This document shows, in pieces, positions 1 through 6,195 of a stretch of 27,500 bases of DNA. How positions within the stretch are numbered: the first letter of the stretch is position 1; every line of letters begins with the position of its first letter. The notes beneath the pieces are model-generated. The model was not told the DNA's origin, did not search any database, and saw only the letters and a list, made by a program, of their open reading frames with translations. Position numbers and translations under genes: made by a program. This DNA comes from Bacteroidota bacterium (GTDB lineage: Bacteria > Bacteroidota > Bacteroidia > Chitinophagales > Chitinophagaceae): positions 1 through 27,500 of the forward strand of contig JADJZY010000011.1 in assembly GCA_016715505.1 (NCBI GenBank), given 5' to 3'.

Positions 1-83
1 TATAACAAAATGGCACAAAAAATTATAATAGAGTAAAGAGATAGGCAGTTATAAAACAAATTATAAACTTCAATTCAAATAAA

Positions 84-620
84 ATGATTAACAAGATAAT
101 TTTCCTGCATATGTTATGCTTATTTATAGCATTCGCAATAAATGCACAAAAACTTAATACATTTACCATTCAGTTGGAAAGCAAGAAAGGAGGGAATATT
201 TTTGTAAGTATGCAGTTAAAAAAATCTGCTAGCGAAACCGAAGTTAAGTCCAATGTAACCAATTTTGATTTTGTGTTGATGGAGACAAAAGACGGCAGTA
301 GAACTATTTTGAATTGGTATAACTTAAATGGAAAGAATGGCTATATACTTAAAAGTGTTTTGGGAAGTAATACTTTAATCAATACCATAAGTTTAGATAA
401 GGATCAATTTGACAAATGTAAATCCGTTCAAGATTTTGATCGTATGACAGGTCATATATCCCCAAACTCATTCTCACATTTTGCTTCCATTACCGATGAT
501 CTGAGCAAAGGAGTTTTATATCATTGTTTTATTGTTCAACAAGAAAATGGCAAACGAGCATTGATGTGGTTAGAAGAAAAGGAAGGAGAATATACTTTGG
601 AAGTGAAAGTTAGGGAATAA
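84..620 (+). CDS. Secreted protein of unknown function
   Basis: A 178-residue ORF begins with a basic start (MINK), a hydrophobic stretch to about residue 19 and a likely signal-peptidase site after the Ala-Gln near residue 22, a common end of Bacteroidota signal peptides. It should therefore be exported to the periplasm or cell surface. The rest is soluble and mixed in charge, with no cysteine lipobox and no C-terminal sorting tail, and I do not recognise a family. It is visibly more AT-rich than the genes from 2310 onward, and it neighbours the tRNA-like array and a nuclease remnant, so it may belong to an acquired segment; that is inference. No promoter match or clear ribosome-binding site is seen upstream. 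The start is chosen because the signal peptide begins there. Confidence 0.7.
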   Translation: MINKIIFLHMLCLFIAFAINAQKLNTFTIQLESKKGGNIFVSMQLKKSASETEVKSNVTNFDFVLMETKDGSRTILNWYNLNGKNGYILKSVLGSNTLINTISLDKDQFDKCKSVQDFDRMTGHISPNSFSHFASITDDLSKGVLYHCFIVQQENGKRALMWLEEKEGEYTLEVKVRE

Positions 621-909
621 AATGGTCAAGATATTTCTTTGCGATTTTTTTTACTACATGAAATAATATGCTGTAAAATATATATACCCTTTCAACTTAT
701 GACAACGAACTAACCCGATACATTCAACATTCAACACAAACTTTTGAAAACCTTTATTCAGCCTACGTTTCAGCCAATTTAGAGATTAAGTCTCGCTTAC
801 TGGGTTGGATTTTTCCTGTAAAAATACAATTATCAAATTCTGAAAATCCAACCCTTTTTATTAACCCTGTACTTACGCTAATAAGCCCAAAGGCAAAGGA
901 TTTCGATGA
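621..909. other. Non-coding stretch with a long-armed inverted repeat
   Basis: I see no supported gene between the end of the secreted protein and the terminator of the first tRNA-like unit. A 62-codon minus-strand frame at 763-951 has no recognisable content and starts inside the terminator hairpin. The only structure is a perfect 12-bp inverted repeat at 802-813 and 843-854 (GGGTTGGATTTT and its complement), with a 29-base loop and five T residues directly after it on the plus strand. It could end transcription of the upstream secreted-protein gene, but the loop is long for a typical intrinsic terminator. Confidence 0.5.
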
Positions 910-910
910 A

Positions 911-951
911 AAAAAAAATGGGACTTCCAAGATAAACTTGAAAAGTCCCAT
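911..951 (-). terminator. Rho-independent terminator after tRNA-Lys-like unit 1
   Basis: Read on the minus strand, ATGGGACTT pairs with AAGTCCCAT, with an inner CAAG/CTTG helix around a short loop. A run of eight T residues follows. It begins a few bases beyond the CGGGATCA 3' end of the tRNA-like unit at 956-1047, the usual place for a tRNA terminator. Confidence 0.8.
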
Positions 952-955
952 CGTG

Positions 956-1047
956 TGATCCCGCTGGGACTCGAACCCAGGGCCCTCCCGATTAAAAATC
1001 GGGATAGTTTATCCCGCTCATTGCTCTACCAACTGAGCTACGGATTT
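956..1047 (-). tRNA. tRNA-Lys(UUU)-like unit 1, interrupted anticodon arm
   Basis: On the minus strand this has a normal D-arm (GCTC AGTTGGTA GAGC), a T-arm (CTGGG TTCGAGT CCCAG), a 3' acceptor strand CGGGATC with discriminator A, and an anticodon hairpin CCCGA TTTTTAA TCGGG placing UUU (lysine) in the anticodon position. Two things are wrong. A 17-base insertion (1005-1021) separates the D-arm from the anticodon stem and would form a competing CGGGATA/TATCCCG hairpin. The 5' acceptor strand (AAATCCG) pairs poorly with the 3' strand. It is therefore probably a pseudo-tRNA or a chimera, despite its strong terminator. Its first ten bases overlap the end of the GIY-YIG reading frame. Confidence 0.55.
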
Positions 1048-1284
1048 CTTGCTATCAGGGCCTCGATGTATTTTCTGGATTTTTGTTTTTTAATTTTTGC
1101 TTCAAACTGCTTAGCCTTTAGTAGGGATTCAAATTCTTTTGCCACACTACTATCCATGGCATACCTAATTTAGTAAATTTGAATGACCAATATTGTGTTC
1201 GAATAATCTTCGTTCAAGATTTGAACAAGCTCCAACATAATATTTGTTGAGTTTGGCTGAAAAAAGGATATATGTACAAGGCAT
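1038..1284 (-). pseudogene. GIY-YIG nuclease family protein (UPF0213/YhbQ-like), two frameshifts
   Basis: Read from ATG at 1284 on the minus strand, three frames join into one 82-residue protein if one A is added in each of two short A runs (plus-strand T runs at 1178-1180 and 1137-1140). The joined product has the family hallmarks: YIL near residues 5-7, YYVG at 15-18, NLERRLFEHN following with the expected Arg, then GHSKFTK, GMPW and the KKQKSRKYIE tail typical of small Bacteroidota GIY-YIG proteins. These are single-domain endonuclease-like proteins of unclear cellular role, related to homing nucleases. The stop codon TAG lies inside the tRNA-like unit at 956-1047, and the gene starts just after the terminator of the next unit, so it sits exactly between two tRNA-Lys-like genes. 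The frameshifts may be sequencing errors or real decay. Confidence 0.75.
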
Positions 1285-1290
1285 ACGGAT

Positions 1291-1325
1291 TTAAAATAAA
1301 AAACCCCTCCAATTTGAAGGGGTTT
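1291..1325 (-). terminator. Rho-independent terminator after tRNA-Lys-like unit 2
   Basis: On the minus strand AAACCCCT pairs with AGGGGTTT around a nine-base loop and runs into TTTTTTATTTT. It starts three bases after the discriminator of the tRNA-like unit at 1328-1401 and would end transcription of the whole minus-strand array. Confidence 0.85.
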
Positions 1326-1327
1326 AG

Positions 1328-1401
1328 TGATCCCGCTGGGACTCGAACCCAGGGCCCTCCCGATTAAAAATGTATTGCTCTACCAACTGAGCTACGGAAT
1401 C
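1328..1401 (-). tRNA. tRNA-Lys(UUU)-like unit 2, mismatched anticodon stem
   Basis: This is the most complete cloverleaf in the cluster. The acceptor strands GATTCCG/CGGGATC pair throughout (one G-T), and the D-arm, T-arm (CTGGG TTCGAGT CCCAG) and discriminator A are intact. The anticodon loop TTTTTAA gives UUU, lysine. However, the 5' half of the anticodon stem is AATACA while the 3' half is TCGGGA, so the stem does not pair. The 5' half would fit a tRNA-Lys with an ATACA/TGTAT stem, so this looks like a fusion of two tRNA-Lys versions. A perfect 12-bp palindrome (1398-1409/1415-1426) abuts the 5' end. A terminator follows at 1291-1325. It is either a real tRNA damaged in assembly or a non-functional chimera. 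Confidence 0.6.
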
Positions 1402-2165
1402 AAATTCTCTTATGGAGAATTTGATTTTATTTTAAGAACTTCAACCTTTTGTCCAGGGAGGGCTTAAAAAATTTTTAAGCATTTCTACCCAAGGAGTACC
1501 AGAATCAAAGTCTCCTATGGCGATATTATATTCATAGATCTAAGGTCAAAATCACACGCGATGCAGGCCCCCGATTAAAAATGGGATGCTCTACAACTGA
1601 GCTACGGAATCAAATTCTCTTATGGAGGAGTTTATGATTTTAAGCTTGGACTCGGTTACCAGGGCCCTCCGATTAAAATCGGGATGCTCTACCAACTGAG
1701 TTACGGAATCAAATTTCTTATGGAGAATTTATTATTTTAAGAACTTCGACTCGGTTAACCAGGGCCCTCCCGATTAAAAATCGGGATGCTCTACCAACTG
1801 AGCTACGGAATCAAATTCTCTTATGGAGATTTATATTTTAAGAACTTCGACTCGGTTACCAGGCCCTCCCGATTAAAAATCGGGATGCTCTACCAACTGA
1901 GCTACGGAATCAAATTCTCTTGAGGAGAATTTATTATTTTAAGAACTTTGACTCGGTTACCAGGGCCCTCCCGATTAAAAATCGGGATGCTCTACCAACT
2001 GAGCTACGGAATCAAATTCTCTTGTGGAGAATTTATTATTTTAAGAACTTCGACTCGGTTACCAGGGCCCTCCCGATTAAAAATCGGGATGCTCTACCAA
2101 CTGAGCTACGGAATCAAATTCTCTTGTGGAGAATTTATTATTTTAAGAACTTCGACTCGGTTATC
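1402..2165 (-). repeat. Tandem array of seven truncated tRNA-Lys-like units
   Basis: Minus-strand tRNA 5' ends lie at 1506 (very diverged), 1611, 1710, 1812, 1911, 2013 and 2115, and unit 2 at 1401 continues the same spacing of 99-105 bp. Each well-preserved unit keeps the 5' acceptor strand GATTCCG, the D-arm and an extended anticodon hairpin (UCCCGAUUUUUAAUCGGGA, a 6-bp stem with UUU in a 7-base loop). After GGGCCCTGG the T-arm and 3' acceptor are replaced by AACCGAGTCGAAG, which also forms the leader at the right end of the array (2148-2163). A linker hairpin AAATTCTC/GAGAATTT separates units. This is what repeated head-to-tail duplication of the leader plus 5' two-thirds of a tRNA gene would give. 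Copies near 2115 are almost identical; those near 1506 are most eroded. Short plus-strand frames here are spurious. Confidence 0.8.
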
Positions 2166-2250
2166 TGAGAGCAATAAATAAAGTGGTTGATCTCAGTCCA
2201 GTCCTACAGATTTAAAGTTTCCTCCTACGAGAACCATTAAAAATGGAGTG

Positions 2251-2281
2251 CAAATGTAGGAATATTTATTTAAGTACCAAA
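2251..2281 (-). promoter_or_regulatory. Bacteroidota-type promoter for the tRNA-like array
   Basis: On the minus strand TTTG (2278-2281) is followed after exactly 19 bases by TACATTTG (2251-2258). This is an exact fit to the Bacteroidota housekeeping promoter consensus TTTG-N19-TAnnTTTG. Transcription would begin near 2244, about 80 bases before the repeated leader of the array, and run through all units to the terminator at 1291-1325. Confidence 0.65.
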
Positions 2282-2295
2282 TCATTTGCATAAAG

Positions 2296-2303
2296 TATTT
2301 TTG
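2296..2303 (+). promoter_or_regulatory. -7 box TATTTTTG of the SDR/M16 operon
   Basis: TATTTTTG fits TAnnTTTG and ends six bases before the ATG at 2310, so the transcript may be leaderless or nearly so. No good TTTG lies 19 bases upstream. It supports starting the SDR at 2310 rather than at the ATG at 2286, which would lie upstream of the box. Confidence 0.45.
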
Positions 2304-2309
2304 CCACCC

Positions 2310-3128
2310 ATGTCTATTGATTTTCAACAAAAATGTGTACTCATTACCGGTGCTGCGTCTGGCATAGGTAGGGCAATCTGCTTACAATTACTTTCTTTGG
2401 GTGCCAAAGTATCTGTCTGTGGTCGGGATTATCAAAAACTGGAATTACTAAAAGCTGAGGCTGCATCAGGCAATCTTTGGATACTGAAGGCCGATGTATC
2501 TAAAGAAGAAGATTGCAGGCAGTTTATCGAATATGGTCTCAAGATGATGGGAAGTATCGATGTGCTCATCAATAATGCAGGGATCAGCATGCGTGCACTT
2601 TTCCAGGACCTGGATCTGGATGTTCTGCGCCGTTCAATGGATATTAACTTTTGGGGGACCGTCTATTGCTGTAAATACGCCCTCCCTGCCATACAACAAA
2701 GTAAAGGGGTAATCGTTGGCATTTCTTCGATAGCCGGTTACAAAGGGTTACCGTGCAGAACGGGGTACTCTGCCTCCAAATTTGCCATGCAGGGTTTTCT
2801 GGAATCACTGCGAATTGAGATGTTACAGGAGGGCGTTCATGTGATGTGGGTTTCACCCGGTTTTGTCGCTTCCAATATTCGAAATACTGCGCTAAATGCA
2901 GATGGTCAAGCACAAAGTGAAACACCTATGGATGAAAAAAAACTCATGAGTGCAGAGACCTGCGCAGAACATATTTTAAAGGCCATTGACCAGCGTAAAC
3001 GAACGCTCATCATGACTTTTCAAGGCAAACTCACTGTTTGGATGAACAAGTGGTTTCCTTCTTTTGTTGACCGTCAGGTCCTTAAACATTTTTTAAACGA
3101 AGCAGACTCTCCCCTGAAAAAGAAATAA
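2310..3128 (+). CDS. Short-chain dehydrogenase/reductase (SDR family)
   Basis: A classical NAD(P)-dependent oxidoreductase of about 272 residues. The Rossmann cofactor motif TGAASGIG sits at residues 13-20, NNAG follows near residue 90, a catalytic Ser lies in the GISSIAG segment, and the active-site YSASK has Tyr153 and Lys157. The stretch after SPGF resembles DHRS7-like SDRs that act on lipophilic substrates, but the substrate cannot be read from sequence. The C-terminus (residues 230-272) is basic with an amphipathic stretch, possibly membrane-associating. I start it at 2310 (MSIDFQQK) because that gives the normal distance to the TGxxxGIG motif; an ATG at 2286 would add eight residues. 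The M16-like gene begins four bases after its stop, so the two are probably co-transcribed. Confidence 0.85.
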   Translation: MSIDFQQKCVLITGAASGIGRAICLQLLSLGAKVSVCGRDYQKLELLKAEAASGNLWILKADVSKEEDCRQFIEYGLKMMGSIDVLINNAGISMRALFQDLDLDVLRRSMDINFWGTVYCCKYALPAIQQSKGVIVGISSIAGYKGLPCRTGYSASKFAMQGFLESLRIEMLQEGVHVMWVSPGFVASNIRNTALNADGQAQSETPMDEKKLMSAETCAEHILKAIDQRKRTLIMTFQGKLTVWMNKWFPSFVDRQVLKHFLNEADSPLKKK

Positions 3129-3132
3129 GCAT

Positions 3133-4415
3133 ATGCTCAATCGAGAACAATTCCCGGAAATCAAATCGGCCATCGATTTTGAATTTCATTTACAAAATAT
3201 TCAAACGACTATTCTCCCAAATGGTATTCCATTGTATTCCATCAATGATGGTGTACAAGAGGTTTTGCAGTTCGAAATGGTTTTTAAAGCCGGACTTTGG
3301 CATGAAACTCAAAAAGGGGCAGCACAAGCCACAGCCGCCTTGATTAAAAGCGGTACTTCATCAAAAAGCTCTTTTCAAATTAATGAGGCCTTCGAACAAT
3401 ATGGCGTTTCAGTAAAAGCAGGGGCTGGTAATGAATGGGCTTCCATTACAGTAAGCTGTTTGAGCAAACATTTACAGCGCATTCTCCCTTTATTGGCGGA
3501 GTTATTACAGGATACGGTTTTCCCACAACAGGAACTGGATATTCATATTCAAAATTCACTGCAGCGTTTAAGCATCCAACTGCGTAAAGGCGATTTCGTG
3601 GCCAATCGATTAATTGATGAGGCGCTTTTTGGCCAGAAACATCCGTATGGGCAGTACATGCATGCAGAAGATATTTCGGCTTTGCAGCAGCATCATCTGG
3701 ACAGTCATCTTAAAAGTTTTTACATTGCCGGTAATGTAAAGTTTTTTCTGGCCGGCAAATATGCACCGGAAGTATTGGATGCTATTTCCCGCGTGCTCGG
3801 TGAAAACCATTGGAATAATTCAACACCCGTTCTTGATGCGACTTATCCTGTTCAGGCCGCAACAGAAAAGAAATGGCGGGTAGTGAATGATGCGCAATCA
3901 GTTCAGGGCGCCATTCGTATTGCCTCTGATTTTCCACTCAAAACCCACCCGGATTTCAGTCCGATGATTGTTCTGAATACCTTGTTTGGTGGATATTTTG
4001 GCTCCCGTTTGATGAGTAATATCCGGGAGGAAAAGGGCTACACCTATGGTATTCATTCTTTTTTATACAATCACCTCCACGCAGGTGCAATCATGATATC
4101 CACTGAAGCAGGGAAAGATGTGGCAGAAGCAACTGTTCAGGAAGTTTATCATGAAATGCAGGTGCTGCGCGATGAAGTTGTAACAGAGGATGAATTGATG
4201 CTCGTCAAAAACTACCTTTTAGGAAGTATTTTGGGTGATTTAGATGGTAGTTTTCAAATCATACAACGTTGGAAAATCTCATTTTGAATGGGTTTACCGA
4301 AGAACGTTTTTACAAAAATATTCTGATTTACAAACACATCACTGCAGAAGAGTTGCAGGTGCTTGCCCGAAAATATTACCAACCTGAACGTTTCTACGAA
4401 TTAATTGTTACTTGA
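3133..4415 (+). CDS. M16 (insulinase/processing peptidase-like) protein lacking the zinc motif, one frameshift
   Basis: A single-unit M16 protein of about 427 residues once repaired. The N-terminal alpha/beta fold is recognisable (LPNGIPLYSIND; VFKAGLWHE), as is the second-half signature GGYFGSRLMSNIREEKGYTYG. The metal-binding HxxEH expected after the first strand is absent; the equivalent stretch reads GAAQATAALIKSG. This is typical of non-catalytic M16 subunits that pair with an active partner, but no active M16 gene is in the window. The frame breaks at the AAAA run 4273-4276: one more A restores LNGFTEERFYKNIL and the C-terminus FYELIVT, ending at 4415. That end overlaps the convergent DUF389 gene by 15 bases. 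No signal peptide is seen, so it is probably cytoplasmic. Confidence 0.8.
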
Positions 4416-5332
4416 TTTCTCGATGGATTTTGAACGAATCATCGAATCCAATTGATTCACTTTTTGTTCTAATTGTTGGATTCTTATTTGTTCCTTCGTT
4501 TCCTTTTTGGTGAATCTGAATTTTTTTCCAGTTTCCATTTTTGCCAACCAATGTAAATTCCGGGTGCAATCATCAGTGCAATAAAAATGCCCCATAACCA
4601 GGCCGAGCTTTTATGAAGGGATAAATGCGCATCAGGCTTTGCTCTGAAACCCGTGATGCGTGCCAGAAAAAACGTAGCCAATCCGATAAAAAGGCTGTTG
4701 ATGGTATAAAAATACAGACCACCAATAAACTCCATCCAAATGCCATGAGCGAGCCCAAATCCTGCTGTACAAAGTGGAGGCATACATGCCGTGGCAACAG
4801 CTACTCCGGCCATTACTTTAATCCCATCCTTTTTCATGATACCTACAAAGCCCGCCATGCCTCCAAAAAAGGCAATCAGGATATCAAAAATGCTGGCTTT
4901 CGAGAAGGCCATTAGGGCATCTGTATTGTTATCGAATGGACTGATTAAAAAAAATAGTGTGGATGCTGCCAAACTGATTCCGGTCATCCATATAAAATTG
5001 CGGATTGCACTATTCCGCATTAAACGGTCACGGGTAGCAAGTGCAAACGCATAACCCGTTACAGGGCCCATGAGCGGAGAAATCAGCATGGCACCAATTA
5101 TGGCCGAAAGGGAATTGGTATTCAAACCGATGCAGGCAATGACCATAGCAAACCCCATGATCCAAAAATTGTAGCCGGATAAATTGACCCCTTCCCAAAT
5201 TTCACGAATGGTGGCTATTTCGTCTTCCTCACGATGTAAGCGGATTTTGGAACGAACAATATTATTTAAACGCTTAGGGCTCCACATGTTCACGGAACTT
5301 GCTCGTTTAAATACTACCCGTTCTTCCGCCAT
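4401..5332 (-). CDS. DUF389 family integral membrane protein, one frameshift
   Basis: A polytopic inner-membrane protein of the DUF389 family. About six or seven hydrophobic segments begin near residue 55, and the family hallmark lies around NTNSLSAIIGAMLISPLMGP, followed by GGMAGFVGIM and a conserved VATACMPPLCTAG segment. The function of the family is unknown. As read, the frame stops at 4484. Adding one base to the seven-T run at 4521-4527 carries it into a charged coiled-coil-like tail (EQIRIQQLEQKVNQLDSM) and a stop at 4401, total about 310 residues. The start at 5332 overlaps the end of the upstream SDR by 26 bases, suggesting translational coupling. The gene probably belongs to one transcript starting near 6156. 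Confidence 0.8.
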
Positions 5333-6090
5333 CTACACAAATACTCTGACCGGTCATATACGCGGCTGCAGGTGTGGCTAGAAAGGCCGCCATGGCCGCA
5401 ATTTCTTCAGCCTGACCGAAGCGACGCATCGGGATTTCGTGTAACATCTCCTCACTCACTGTTTCTGCGCTGACCTGATTTTTAGCCGCCTTGCCCTGGA
5501 TGATATTACTAAGTCTTGTTGTGGAAGTAGCGCCCGGTAAAACATTGTTTACTGTAATACCATCGGCCGCAACTTCATTGGCAAGGGTTTTTGACCAGGC
5601 CGCAACAGCAGCCCTTGTGGTATTACTCACCCCTAAATTTGGCAGTGGTATTTTTTACGCTAGTAGAAATAATATTGATGATTCTTCCATATTGAGCTGC
5701 TTTCATTCCGCTGAGTACTGCTTGCGCCAATTCATGATTATTGAGCAAATGCAATTGCATGGCAGAAACAAATTCAGTTGTTAGGGCGTCTTTAATTTTA
5801 CCCGCAGGCGGCCCTCCGGTATTGTTGATTAGAATGTGAATAGGGCCTTGTTGCAAAACATGGTTTACAGCTTGTAATGCTGCTCCTGGAATGGAGAAAT
5901 CGGCTATGGCATAATTGTGCCCATTTTCCGGATTGGCGAGTTGGGCTACTGCTTCTTGCAAGGATTCCTCGTTGCGGGCCATTAAAGTGCAGGCGGCTCC
6001 TAGTAAGGCGAGTTCTTTGGCGATTGCCAAACCGATGCCTTGGGTACTGCCGCACACCAGGGCTCTTTTGCCATTTAATGATAAATTCAT
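5307..6090 (-). CDS. SDR family oxidoreductase with atypical active site, one frameshift
   Basis: A FabG-like SDR of about 260 residues after repair. The cofactor loop is GSTQGIG near residues 14-20, the NNAG position reads NNTGG, and the C-terminus has the usual MTGQSICVDGG. The frame breaks in the six-T run at 5651-5656; removing one base joins the halves through SVKIPLPNLG and VSNTTRAAVAAWSK. The place normally occupied by the catalytic YxxxK then reads SNTTR (SxxxR). Some SDRs of this subgroup share the PNLGLSN-type sequence, so this may be a natural variant with altered or absent reductase activity rather than damage. It is first in a minus-strand pair with DUF389. The start ATG at 6090 is the only one giving the normal distance to the cofactor motif. 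Confidence 0.8.
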
Positions 6091-6162
6091 TGCGTTTCTT
6101 TTAGGAGAATAGGAAATTGAACATCACAGAGAAAGCTTCATTTTCTTTATTCCAATGAACGC

Positions 6163-6170
6163 CAAAAGTA
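6163..6170 (-). promoter_or_regulatory. -7 box TACTTTTG upstream of the SDR/DUF389 pair
   Basis: TACTTTTG on the minus strand fits TAnnTTTG, 72 bases before the ATG at 6090. A TTTG lies upstream at 6187-6190, but the 16-base spacing is shorter than the usual 19. Confidence 0.4.
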
Positions 6171-6195
6171 GTAACTGAAACGATATCAAATACAA

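Noticed and set aside
763..951. 62-codon minus-strand frame
   Set aside because: It begins inside the terminator hairpin, has no recognisable motif and spans an inverted repeat.
955..1173. 72-codon plus-strand frame
   Set aside because: It is the antisense of the tRNA-like unit and of the GIY-YIG gene, which explains its content.
1402..2165. Possible CRISPR array
   Set aside because: The whole 101-bp unit is repeated with no unique spacers, the repeated core is a tRNA, and no cas genes are nearby.
1402..2165. Possible integron cassette array (attC-like palindromes)
   Set aside because: There are no cassette genes between palindromes, no integrase, and the repeats derive from a tRNA gene.
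1920..2181. Two overlapping plus-strand frames encoding repeats of the SRLKIGMLYQLSYG type
   Set aside because: These are antisense translations of the tRNA-Lys-like repeats, a well-known kind of false protein; the repetition follows the 101-bp DNA period.
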